The notes under the pieces: model-generated | What the model saw: only the letters and a program-made list of their open reading frames with translations | Told to the model about the DNA's origin: nothing | Databases searched by the model: none | NCBI GenBank assembly: GCA_017959135.1 | Contig: JAGDBH010000236.1 | Location: 1 to 13,711 of the forward strand | DNA length: 13,711 bases | Direction of reading: 5' to 3' | From: Succinivibrio sp. | Lineage (GTDB): Bacteria; Pseudomonadota; Gammaproteobacteria; Enterobacterales; Succinivibrionaceae | Translations under genes and position numbers: made by a program | Part shown: piece after piece, positions 1-6,654 of the stretch | Layout of the letters: each line of letters starts with the position of its first letter | How positions within the stretch are numbered: the stretch's first letter is position 1

Positions 1-1
1 A

Positions 2-118
2 ACTGATTCTGAAGGTAAGCACTTTACCTTAGAGCAGGGTCATAATAAGACTCCAGATGAAATCATCACTCAGCAGGACGAAGATATCATCGATGATGAT
101 ATCATCATTCCAGAGTAG
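2..118 (+). CDS. C-terminal fragment of an unidentified protein (5' end outside window)
   Basis: Frame 2 is open from the window edge to a TAG at 116-118 and gives 38 residues ending in a very acidic, isoleucine-rich tail (EDIIDDDIIIPE). The gene runs toward glnD, and its stop is 2 nt from the glnD stop on the other strand. I do not recognise the protein: the fragment has no domain motif and could be the tail of a cytoplasmic protein of any size. That it is coding at all is inferred from the open frame, the sensible amino-acid composition and the stop placed exactly at the convergent junction. In E. coli the gene beyond glnD is dapD on the same strand as glnD, so the neighbour differs here. 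Confidence 0.6.
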   Translation, partial: TDSEGKHFTLEQGHNKTPDEIITQQDEDIIDDDIIIPE

Positions 119-144
119 CTTTAGATCTGATCTAAAGCTGCTTT
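112..144. repeat. Inverted repeat over two convergent stop codons
   Basis: Positions 117-127 and 129-139 form a perfect 11-bp inverted repeat around T128. With G-U pairs the stem extends outward to 112/144 in plus-strand RNA, with one G-U each at 116/140 and 113/143. It contains the TAG of the plus-strand gene (116-118) and the TAA of glnD (121-123). Neither strand has a U-tract after the stem, so it is not a standard intrinsic terminator. It may protect both 3' ends or limit read-through by another mechanism. Confidence 0.6.
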
Positions 145-2781
145 AAGTTCTAAAGACAGCTCGTTTTTCTGAATCAAAGATAGTGGCAGACCGTTGATGT
201 CGGTGATTGCAAAGTAGTCATCAGCTCTTTCACCGGTGGTTGTAATACGGGCTGCACTGATCTGATAACCAAGTTTCGCAAATGTCAGGCCGATTCTGGC
301 AAGAAGTCCGTGTCTGTCCAGGGTTGAAATTTCAAGCTTTGTCTGTTTGTCTATCTCAGAATCCAGGTATACGATTCTGGTTGGCACATCGAAAATCTTT
401 CTTTCAGTCTTTTCTTTAGGTAATACAAAGGAAGTTGAAGTATCTTCAATCTTACCAAGAATAGTCTTTCTAAGACCGTTAAGTCTTTCGGTGTCAATCG
501 GCAGACCTTTCTTGTTCTGGAACATGATTGTACACAGAACGTGGAGTTTGTTGGTCAGGAACACCTGAGCACTTACCACATTGAGTTCTTTTGAAGCCAT
601 GGTTTTGGCGATATTACCAAACAGCATTGGTGAATTATTCTGGGAGTATATAAATAACTCCGTACCAATATTAGGTGTCTGTGAGAACAGTAATAAAGGC
701 TTGTCTGCAGAGTCATATCTCAGGATATTCTTTAAATGCCAGGAAATGTCTTCAGGCTGATAGTGCATGAAGTATTCGATTGGAAGCTGACGGATATATC
801 TTAGAAGCTCTGCCTTATTGCATTCTGCTGAAAGCAGAGACATAACAGTTTTCTGCTTATCCAGAGCTTTTGTTTTTATGCTTGCGGCAATATCTGCTGT
901 TTCCTGACTTAGGGCAAATCGTACAGACTGATATAACTGTCTGAAAATATTATCTTTCCATGAGTTCCATACATTCTCGTTGGTAGCAGATATATCAGCG
1001 ATGGTCAGACAGTAAAGCTGATTTAGATGCTCTTCGTCCTTCACGAAATAGCAGAAATTCTTGATTACTTCAATATCGGTGATATCACGTCTGGTTGCTG
1101 TTGTATTCAACTGAAGATGTGATTCTACCAGCCAGCTAATCATCTGAGTCTGGTATTCGGAGAAGTCATGAAGACGGCAGAACTGTTCTGCTTCCTTTGC
1201 TCCCTTTACGGCGTGATTGCCTCCACGACCTTTGGCGATATCGTGAAGCAGTGAGGCTGTAATCAGAAGCTCATGATCATTGATTCTCTTGTAAACACTC
1301 TTGAAGAGCTGATACTCCGGTAATTTGGAATGAGCAAGCTCCTGAACATTTTTAATAACACGAATTGAATGCTCATCCACACTGAACAGATGGAATCTGT
1401 CAAACTGAGCCAGTCCCTCGATTCTTGCCCACTGAGGCATATAGCTGGAGAGAACTCGTGTTTCATGCATCAGGTTAAGAATCTTTGGTGCCATCTCTGT
1501 CATGGAGAGAATGGTTCTGAAAAGATTGCGGCACTCTGGAATGGTGATTAGAGGCTCTTTAAGCTCTCGTCTGCCTTCACGAAGTGCTCTTAGGCAGTTA
1601 ACATGAATCTTTTCGATATTAGGTCTTGTGGCGATGGTGATGAACAGTTCCAGAATCTTTGCAGGATTACTCTTGAATAGTTCCTGATCAAGAACATCGA
1701 TATAGTGTCCACGCTGAACAAAATCTCTGTTGATGAATACCGGTTCCGCATAATCTCTGCCAACGTATCCGTGAGTCTGAAGCTGAATCAGCTGCAGAAC
1801 AATATGATTAAGCTCTTTTACACGGTGGAATGTTCTGTACAGATCTCTCATCATTGCTTCAACCGGAGCATTTCCTTCATCTCCGTATCCAAGCATTGAG
1901 GATACGATTTTCTGGAAGTCCAGTCTTAAGATATTGCTTGATGAATTGCAGTGAACTGCATATCTGACATCAAAAAGGAAACTCTGGCAGGCAAGGTATT
2001 CTTCATACTCTGACTGTGAAAGCAGACCTACGGAGAACAGGGTGTCATTTTCCTTGGCATTTAGAATCTTAAGGGATAACCACTGCATAACCTGTAGGTC
2101 TCTAAGACCGCCGGGATTATTCTTAATATCAGGTTCCAGAGAGAAGATAGTATCTCTGAAACTGTGGTATCTCTCATTCTGCTCGTCATACTTAGCCAGG
2201 AAAAACTTTTCGTTATCCCAGAATCCATCAGTATCAATGGAATTTTTCAGATCGTCATAAACCTCGGTGGAGCCTGTAATAAAGTGAGTTTCCAGCAGGT
2301 TTGAACGGATGGTGATATCGTGTCTTGAAGCCAGGATTGTTTCCTTGACTGTTCTGACTGATGAACCGATATCAAGTCTTAAATCCCAGAGGAATGATAC
2401 GAAGGATTCTATTTTGCTTTTTGATTCAGAATCTATCTGATCCTCATTGCAGAGGATCAGCAGATCGATATCTGATCTTAAAAACTGTTCACGTCTTCCA
2501 TATCCGCCAACAGCAATCAGTGCAAGGTGAGGGGAGTCCTTACCAATAAGACTATTCCAGATAATGGTCATCAGTTCATCAATGATATCGGATGAGTTTC
2601 TGATGATTTCTCTGACACTGAATCCCTTTTTGAAACATTCAATCTGATAAAGTTCAAAAAGAGATATTCTTTCTCTGGCTTTCTTTATGTCATTAACATC
2701 GATACCAGAGAACGAAAACGGGAAAACCTGTTTGAGGTTCTCCTGATTGATTTGTCGTGGAATAGTTATTGATTCAAACAT
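121..2781 (-). CDS. glnD: Bifunctional PII uridylyltransferase/uridylyl-removing enzyme
   Basis: GlnD senses glutamine and adds UMP to, or removes it from, PII proteins (GlnB/GlnK), which control glutamine synthetase and nitrogen-regulated transcription; it acts in the cytoplasm. The 886 residues match the family length (890 in E. coli). The nucleotidyltransferase motif GGYGRREQF lies near residues 92-100, followed by catalytic aspartates in SDIDLL (about 104 and 106). The GlnD family motif NNPGGLRDLQ is near 221-230. An HD phosphohydrolase domain has H near 471 and LLHDIAKG near 511-518. Two C-terminal ACT domains, about 705-760 and 813-870, should bind glutamine. The gene starts 13 nt after the map stop with only a weak ribosome site, suggesting cotranscription and some coupling with map. 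It looks intact. Confidence 0.98.
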   Translation of the reverse strand: MFESITIPRQINQENLKQVFPFSFSGIDVNDIKKARERISLFELYQIECFKKGFSVREIIRNSSDIIDELMTIIWNSLIGKDSPHLALIAVGGYGRREQFLRSDIDLLILCNEDQIDSESKSKIESFVSFLWDLRLDIGSSVRTVKETILASRHDITIRSNLLETHFITGSTEVYDDLKNSIDTDGFWDNEKFFLAKYDEQNERYHSFRDTIFSLEPDIKNNPGGLRDLQVMQWLSLKILNAKENDTLFSVGLLSQSEYEEYLACQSFLFDVRYAVHCNSSSNILRLDFQKIVSSMLGYGDEGNAPVEAMMRDLYRTFHRVKELNHIVLQLIQLQTHGYVGRDYAEPVFINRDFVQRGHYIDVLDQELFKSNPAKILELFITIATRPNIEKIHVNCLRALREGRRELKEPLITIPECRNLFRTILSMTEMAPKILNLMHETRVLSSYMPQWARIEGLAQFDRFHLFSVDEHSIRVIKNVQELAHSKLPEYQLFKSVYKRINDHELLITASLLHDIAKGRGGNHAVKGAKEAEQFCRLHDFSEYQTQMISWLVESHLQLNTTATRRDITDIEVIKNFCYFVKDEEHLNQLYCLTIADISATNENVWNSWKDNIFRQLYQSVRFALSQETADIAASIKTKALDKQKTVMSLLSAECNKAELLRYIRQLPIEYFMHYQPEDISWHLKNILRYDSADKPLLLFSQTPNIGTELFIYSQNNSPMLFGNIAKTMASKELNVVSAQVFLTNKLHVLCTIMFQNKKGLPIDTERLNGLRKTILGKIEDTSTSFVLPKEKTERKIFDVPTRIVYLDSEIDKQTKLEISTLDRHGLLARIGLTFAKLGYQISAARITTTGERADDYFAITDINGLPLSLIQKNELSLELKAALDQI

Positions 2782-2794
2782 TAACCGCTACTTA

Positions 2795-3580
2795 CTAGTG
2801 TGTAATGATACGAGGGAAATCCTCATCCTTTCTTAGGGTTAGAACTTCAACACCGTTTGGAATTACCAGAAGAGTGTGCTCATACTGTGCAGATGGCTGC
2901 TTGTCTGCTGTGGTAACGGTCCAGCCGTCTTTTCTGTTGACCTTTACCTTGTAGGTTCCAGCATTGATCATAGGCTCAATGGTGAAACACATGCCTTCCT
3001 CAAGGATCAGATTGTAATTGTTTCTGTAGTGAACAACCTGAGGTTCCTCATGGAAGCCTGCACCGATACCGTGTCCGCAGTAGTCTCTAACGATTGAGAA
3101 TCCTGCCTTGTCAGCAACTTTCTGGATTGCAGCACCGATTTCAGCAAGATTTGAACCTGGACGCACAGTTCTGATAGCCTCGTACATACCTTCCTGAGCA
3201 CATCTGCATAAAGCTTCATTGCGAGGAGAGGTTCTGCCTACGATGTACATTCTTGAGCTGTCACCGTGGTACTTGTCTTTTAGAACGGTAACGTCGATAT
3301 TAACGATATCGCCTTCTCTTAACTTGTGATTATCTGGAATACCGTGACATACAACCTCATTGATACTGATACAGGTTGCCTTAGGGTATCCCTGGTATCC
3401 TAAATCGGCACTCTTAGCGTTTTCTACCTGCTCGATGTAGTCATTCATGATCTTATCTAGTTCGTTGGTGGTAACACCTGGAACGATGTATGGCTCGATC
3501 ATTTCAAGCACACGGGCGGTTGCTGCACCTGCAGCACGCATTTTTTCAATTTCACTTGGGCTTTTTAAAGAGATATCCAT
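2795..3580 (-). CDS. map: Type I methionine aminopeptidase
   Basis: This cytoplasmic metallo-enzyme removes the initiator methionine from nascent proteins whose second residue is small. The 261 residues match the short type Ia form found in proteobacteria (264 in E. coli), with no zinc-finger or type II insert. All five metal ligands are present: D96 (NIDVT), D107 (HGDSS), H170 (CGHGIG), E202 (TIEPM) and E234 (QYEHT). The substrate-site histidine is H79 in VVCHGIPD. The start is supported by an AAGGA ribosome site 7 nt upstream. The gene heads a two-gene unit with glnD and has its own upstream promoter candidate. It is separated from the upstream hydrolase gene by an intrinsic terminator. It is probably essential. 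Confidence 0.98.
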   Translation of the reverse strand: MDISLKSPSEIEKMRAAGAATARVLEMIEPYIVPGVTTNELDKIMNDYIEQVENAKSADLGYQGYPKATCISINEVVCHGIPDNHKLREGDIVNIDVTVLKDKYHGDSSRMYIVGRTSPRNEALCRCAQEGMYEAIRTVRPGSNLAEIGAAIQKVADKAGFSIVRDYCGHGIGAGFHEEPQVVHYRNNYNLILEEGMCFTIEPMINAGTYKVKVNRKDGWTVTTADKQPSAQYEHTLLVIPNGVEVLTLRKDEDFPRIITH

Positions 3581-3608
3581 TGTTTATTCCTTTATTAATA
3601 TTCGACTC

Positions 3609-3637
3609 ATTATATTATTATTTCGCTTCCGTTGCAT
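3609..3637 (-). promoter_or_regulatory. Candidate sigma70 promoter for map-glnD
   Basis: On the minus strand a perfect TATAAT (plus-strand 3609-3614) lies about 30 nt upstream of the map start codon. A poor -35 match, ATGCAA, sits at 3632-3637 with a 17-nt spacer. The predicted leader is short, about 20 nt. The region is AT-rich, so chance -10 matches are likely and the call rests mostly on position. Confidence 0.4.
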
Positions 3638-3715
3638 GATATTAGACTGATATTGAACAAATTTTGCAGGAATAAATGCTGTAACTTTTTACTCGTTTTT
3701 TTTGATTTGAGAATA

Positions 3716-3751
3716 TAAAAAAGCCTTCAGATCCGAGTAGACCAGAAGGCT
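3716..3751 (-). terminator. Intrinsic terminator of the MBL hydrolase gene
   Basis: Reading the minus strand, a 7-bp stem (AGCCTTC at 3751-3745 with GAAGGCT at 3728-3722) is followed directly by a run of T (plus-strand A at 3717-3722). It lies 20 nt beyond the stop of the upstream hydrolase gene and before the map promoter candidate. It should therefore separate the two transcription units. The 16-nt loop is long. Confidence 0.8.
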
Positions 3752-3770
3752 GTTTACAGAAAGAGTTTTT

Positions 3771-4562
3771 TTAGATCGAAATTGTTTCAAGATCCTCGGG
3801 AACAAAGATATTTCCGTTGAAATAGTGTCTTCCTTCCTCAAGATAAAGTTCTTTTCTGTTTTTTATATTTTTCTCTTCAGTATGGTAGAGGATGATGTTC
3901 TTTACATTAAGCTCGTCTGCAAGCTCACATGCATCCTTAACTGTTGAGTGATGCTTTTCATATGGCTTGAAGATATCAGCCTGTGAGTACAGGCAGAAAG
4001 CCTCATGCATCAGCCACTCAGCATCTCGTGCGAGATCCTTGATTGAGTCATTGCAAGGCTCATCACCGCAGCATACAAGTTTTTTACCATCAAGAGTAAA
4101 GCCGAACTGCTTGGTCTTGGTTGAGTGAATATCAAAGAAGGTTACATCATGGCTGCAGATTTTTACTGTTTCTCTGTCGGTAACAGGAATCAGCAGCAGA
4201 GACTTGCCCACAAATTTGAAGTCTTTTTCCAAAAGCAGCATCTTAGCCAGATCGTAGATGGTTTTAATAACCTCATCATGACCGTATACACGAACTACTC
4301 CGTCAAATTCCTTCTGTCTTGATTTCTGACAGACAAGACGGGTAAGCCATACCATGCCGATAATATGATCGATATGGGTATGGGTTACAAAGATATCGTT
4401 AACCTCTTTCCAGTCGGTACCTGATTTTTTCAGCTGACGCATAATGGTGTTTCCACCGCCGGCATCAACCAGGAAGTTGCCGTTTGAATCCTTCATTACA
4501 AAACAGGTGTTGTAAACCTCAGTTGTAAATGCGTTTCCGGTTCCTAATAAGGTTATTTCCAT
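3771..4562 (-). CDS. MBL-fold metallo-hydrolase, RNase Z-like
   Basis: A 263-residue metallo-beta-lactamase-fold protein. The zinc motif HTHIDH is at residues 61-66. Further ligands expected for the RNase Z/arylsulfatase-like branch are H146 (DIHSTKTKQFGF), D167 (CCGDEP), H205 (HHST) and H227 (LYHTEE). The C-terminal pattern HST..DA..LA followed by V.NIILYHT is typical of that branch. The N-terminus LLGTGNAF and the SNGNFLVDAGGG segment are also typical. Only about 20 residues separate H146 from D167, so the flexible tRNA-binding arm that classical bacterial RNase Z carries between these ligands is absent. tRNA 3' processing is therefore unlikely, and the substrate cannot be told from sequence. 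An AGGTGA ribosome site supports the start. The gene stands alone between map and rpsB with its own promoter candidate and terminator. Confidence 0.9.
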   Translation of the reverse strand: MEITLLGTGNAFTTEVYNTCFVMKDSNGNFLVDAGGGNTIMRQLKKSGTDWKEVNDIFVTHTHIDHIIGMVWLTRLVCQKSRQKEFDGVVRVYGHDEVIKTIYDLAKMLLLEKDFKFVGKSLLLIPVTDRETVKICSHDVTFFDIHSTKTKQFGFTLDGKKLVCCGDEPCNDSIKDLARDAEWLMHEAFCLYSQADIFKPYEKHHSTVKDACELADELNVKNIILYHTEEKNIKNRKELYLEEGRHYFNGNIFVPEDLETISI

Positions 4563-4598
4563 GTGTTCACCTATGATTATCTGTTTAATTCAGTCATG

Positions 4599-4604
4599 AT
4601 TATA
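4599..4604 (-). promoter_or_regulatory. Candidate -10 element for the MBL hydrolase gene
   Basis: A perfect TATAAT on the minus strand lies about 37 nt upstream of the hydrolase start codon. The expected -35 position holds only a T-rich stretch with no real match. The A/T tracts further upstream could act as an UP-like element. The call rests on the -10 and its position only. Confidence 0.35.
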
Positions 4605-4635
4605 ATAGGTTAAATACTACAAAAAATTTTTCCTA

Positions 4636-4653
4636 ATAAAAAAGCTTTTTTAT
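4636..4653. repeat. 18-nt perfect A/T palindrome
   Basis: AT, six A, GC, six T, AT forms a perfect self-complementary sequence between the divergent promoter candidates of the hydrolase gene and rpsB. It could be an intrinsically bent UP-like element, a regulator site, or a very weak bidirectional hairpin. Confidence 0.6.
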
Positions 4654-4679
4654 CGCTTGTTTTTCAAGGATAAAATTTT

Positions 4680-4709
4680 TTCAAAATATTTTTAAAAACA
4701 TGATAAAAT
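4680..4709 (+). promoter_or_regulatory. Candidate extended -10 promoter for rpsB
   Basis: TGATAAAAT at 4701-4709 gives an extended -10 (TGN plus TAAAAT, 5 of 6 matches). The -35 candidate TTCAAA at 4680-4685 has 4 of 6 matches with an 18-nt spacer, and long A/T tracts lie upstream like an UP element. The sequence just after the -10 (AACGTGCC) is GC-richer than its surroundings, as in ribosomal promoters under stringent control. Transcription would start near 4716 and give a leader of about 165 nt. Confidence 0.55.
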
Positions 4710-4746
4710 AACGTGCCTTTTGTGTGGGTACATGAAAGGTAAATTA

Positions 4747-4779
4747 ATACTCAGTGAGTATGATTTTTATTATTTTTTA
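4747..4779 (+). terminator. Terminator-like hairpin in the rpsB leader
   Basis: ATACTC (4747-4752) and GAGTAT (4756-4761) form a perfect 6-bp stem with a 3-nt loop, followed by a strongly T-rich stretch to 4778. The layout is that of an intrinsic terminator, but the stem is short and AU-rich, so it would be weak at best. It could act as an attenuator or pause site before the rest of the leader. Confidence 0.35.
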
Positions 4780-4784
4780 GAAAA

Positions 4785-4873
4785 CGCACACTGTTTGTCA
4801 ACGTCCATGACTGGGTGCCATTACTATGGTTAGTCAGGCGGAACAGTGGAGGCTTAACCCTAATTTTAGAGGA
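4785..4873 (+). promoter_or_regulatory. Structured rpsB 5' leader, candidate S2 autoregulatory site
   Basis: An outer stem pairs CACTGTTT (4789-4796) with GAACAGTG (4841-4848). Inside it TGACT (4808-4812) pairs with AGTCA (4832-4836), helped by C4805/C4806 with G4837/G4838, and CCAT (4818-4821) with ATGG (4826-4829) caps the hairpin. A strong SD-like GGAGG at 4848-4852 touches the base of the outer stem. The functional AGAGGA (4868-4873) lies 8 nt before the rpsB ATG. Gammaproteobacterial rpsB mRNAs are known to carry a conserved leader through which S2 represses rpsB-tsf. Assigning that role here is by position and structure. Confidence 0.6.
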
Positions 4874-4881
4874 TATTTAAT

Positions 4882-5628
4882 ATGTCTACCATCACTATGC
4901 GCGATATGCTACAGGCTGGCGTTCACTTCGGTCACCAAACTCGTTACTGGAATCCAAAAATGAAGCAGTACATCTTTGGTGCTCGCAACGGTATTCACAT
5001 CATCAACCTAGAGAAGACTGTTGAGTGCTACGAGTCAGCATTGAACTTCCTAAGCAGCACTGTTGCTCACAAGGGTAAGGTTCTATTCGTTGGTACCAAG
5101 CGCGCAGCAAGCGATAAAGTAGGTCCTGCAGCTACCGCATGTGGTCAGTACTATGTTGATCACCGTTGGTTAGGCGGTATGTTAACCAACTGGAAGACCG
5201 TTCGTCAGTCAATCAAGCGTCTAAAGGAATTAGAGGCTCAGACTCAGGATGGCACTTTCGACAAGTTAACTAAGAAAGAAGCATTACTACGTACCCGTGA
5301 GCTTGAGAAGTTAAACCGTTCATTAGGCGGTATCAAGGATATGGGTGGTCTACCAGACGCATTATTCGTTATCGATGCTGAAGTAGAGCACATCGCTATC
5401 AAAGAGGCTAACAACCTAGGTATCCCTGTTGTTGCTATCGTTGATACTAACTCAAACCCAGACGGCGTAAATTACGTAATTCCTGGTAACGACGACGCAA
5501 TCCGCGCTGTTGATTTATACCTAAAGGGCGCAGTTGAGACCATCAACGCTGCTCGTGCACAGGTTGTACATCAGGAAAAGGCTGAAGTAGCTGAAGCTGC
5601 AAGCGAAGAAGCTGCAAAGGCTGAATAA
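4882..5628 (+). CDS. rpsB: 30S ribosomal protein S2 (uS2)
   Basis: S2 is a late-assembling protein of the small ribosomal subunit that joins together with S1 and is needed for translation initiation. The 248 residues (241 in E. coli) begin with the family signature [41 protein letters not shown]. They continue with [24 protein letters not shown] and the conserved [40 protein letters not shown] region (quoted in parts of the family pattern), ending in an Ala/Glu-rich tail that is commonly variable. An AGAGGA ribosome site 8 nt upstream fixes the start. Its 20 leucines use nine CTA, nine TTA, one TTG, one CTT and no CTG. The gene is first in the translation operon and is followed by tsf after an attenuator-like region. 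Confidence 0.99.
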   Translation: MSTITMRDMLQAGVHFGHQTRYWNPKMKQYIFGARNGIHIINLEKTVECYESALNFLSSTVAHKGKVLFVGTKRAASDKVGPAATACGQYYVDHRWLGGMLTNWKTVRQSIKRLKELEAQTQDGTFDKLTKKEALLRTRELEKLNRSLGGIKDMGGLPDALFVIDAEVEHIAIKEANNLGIPVVAIVDTNSNPDGVNYVIPGNDDAIRAVDLYLKGAVETINAARAQVVHQEKAEVAEAASEEAAKAE

Positions 5629-5637
5629 GTTTGATTG

Positions 5638-5683
5638 GATCTTTAATATAGATCTTGATGCTATGGCGGGTAACTCGTCATAG
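5638..5683 (+). repeat. Two small hairpins downstream of rpsB
   Basis: GATCT (5638-5642) with AGATC (5650-5654) forms a 5-bp stem. CTATGGCG (5661-5668) with CGTCATAG (5676-5683) forms an 8-bp stem containing one G-U pair. Both lie between the rpsB stop and the stronger terminator-like hairpin at 5701. They may protect the rpsB 3' end or form part of the intercistronic control. Confidence 0.45.
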
Positions 5684-5700
5684 TTTATATGAACTTTTAT

Positions 5701-5724
5701 AAGGCCGGTTTCATCCGGCCTTTT
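5701..5724 (+). terminator. rpsB-tsf intercistronic terminator/attenuator
   Basis: A perfect 8-bp stem AAGGCCGG/CCGGCCTT with a 6-nt loop is followed by only four T in total, two of them inside the stem. The strong GC core with a short U-tract should give partial termination, lowering tsf and downstream expression relative to rpsB. The ribosome site for tsf follows 10 nt later, so read-through must occur unless tsf has its own promoter. Confidence 0.8.
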
Positions 5725-5746
5725 ACAGATTTAAGAGGAATAAAAC

Positions 5747-6634
5747 ATGGCTACCGTAACCGCTGCTATGGTTAAAGAACTACGTGACGCTACTGGCGCA
5801 GGTATGATGGACTGTAAGAAGGCTTTAGTTGCTGCTGACGGCAACATGCAGGCTGCTATTGACGCAATGCGTAAGAGCGGTGCTGCTAAGGCTGCTAAGA
5901 AGGCTGGTCGTACTGCTGCTGAAGGTATCATCTCTGTTGCACAGAACGGCAACAAGATTGCTTTAGTTGAAGTTAACTCAGAGACCGACTTCTGCGCAAA
6001 GAACGCTGAGTTCGTTGAGTTCGCTCAGAAGGTTGCTGATGTTGCTCTAGCAAACAACATCTCTGACGTTGAGGCTCTAAAGAACGCTCAGTTAGATGGT
6101 CAGACTGTTGCTGAAGCTTTAACTGCTTTAGTTGCTAAGATCGGTGAGAACCTACAGGTTCGTCGTGTTTCATTAGTTAACGCAAATGCTGATGAGACTG
6201 TTGGTCTATACGTTCACTCAAACAAGCGCATCGGTGTTGCTGTTGTTCTTAAGGGTGGCGATGCTGAGACTGCTAAGCACGTTGCAATGCACGTATGTGC
6301 TGCTAAGCCTCAGTTCGTTAAGCCAGAGGATGTATCAGCAGACGTAGTTGAGCACGAGCGTCAGGTTCAGATCGAGATCGCTATGAACTCAGGCAAGCCA
6401 CAGAACATCGCTGAGAAGATGGTTGAAGGCCGTATGAAGAAGTTCACCGGTGAAGTTTCTCTAACCGGTCAGCAGTTCGTTATGAACCCAGAAGTTACTG
6501 TTGGTCAGATGCTGAAAGAGAAGAGCGCTGACGCTGTTTCATTCGTTCGTCTAGAGGTTGGCGAGGGAATCGAGAAGCAGGTTGTTGATTTCGCAGCTGA
6601 GGTTCAGGCTCAGGTTGCAGCCGCACAGAAGTAA
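5747..6634 (+). CDS. tsf: Translation elongation factor Ts
   Basis: EF-Ts is the guanine-nucleotide exchange factor that regenerates EF-Tu-GTP in the cytoplasm. The 295 residues (283 in E. coli) open with the N-terminal EF-Tu-binding module ([19 protein letters not shown], about residues 9-27), a UBA-like helical fold. The core contains the key ETDFCAKN motif at about 79-86, whose aspartate-phenylalanine pair enters EF-Tu to displace magnesium. The C-terminal dimer and coiled-coil region follows ([22 protein letters not shown] near 210-230). An AGAGGA ribosome site lies 7 nt before the ATG. Leucine codons are mostly CTA and TTA, as in rpsB, which fits very high expression. pyrH starts 20 nt after the stop with no terminator between. 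Confidence 0.99.
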   Translation: MATVTAAMVKELRDATGAGMMDCKKALVAADGNMQAAIDAMRKSGAAKAAKKAGRTAAEGIISVAQNGNKIALVEVNSETDFCAKNAEFVEFAQKVADVALANNISDVEALKNAQLDGQTVAEALTALVAKIGENLQVRRVSLVNANADETVGLYVHSNKRIGVAVVLKGGDAETAKHVAMHVCAAKPQFVKPEDVSADVVEHERQVQIEIAMNSGKPQNIAEKMVEGRMKKFTGEVSLTGQQFVMNPEVTVGQMLKEKSADAVSFVRLEVGEGIEKQVVDFAAEVQAQVAAAQK

Positions 6635-6654
6635 TTTGGCGGAGTAAACATATA

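Noticed and set aside
83..103. 9-bp inverted repeat in the tail of the leftmost gene
   Set aside because: It arises from alternating GAT and ATC codons for Asp and Ile; these two codons are reverse complements of each other, so the symmetry follows from the protein sequence.
4720..4748. A second promoter (TTGTGT, 17 nt, ATTAAT) in the rpsB leader
   Set aside because: The -10 matches only 4 of 6 bases without the key first two, and the AT-rich surroundings produce such matches by chance.
4732..4833. A 33-codon plus-strand ORF inside the rpsB leader (MKGKLILSEYDFYYFLE...) rich in Tyr/Phe
   Set aside because: It has no proper ribosome site, its aromatic run comes from the T-rich tract, and it overlaps the proposed leader stems. 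I treat it as chance, although a leader peptide cannot be fully excluded without ribosome profiling.
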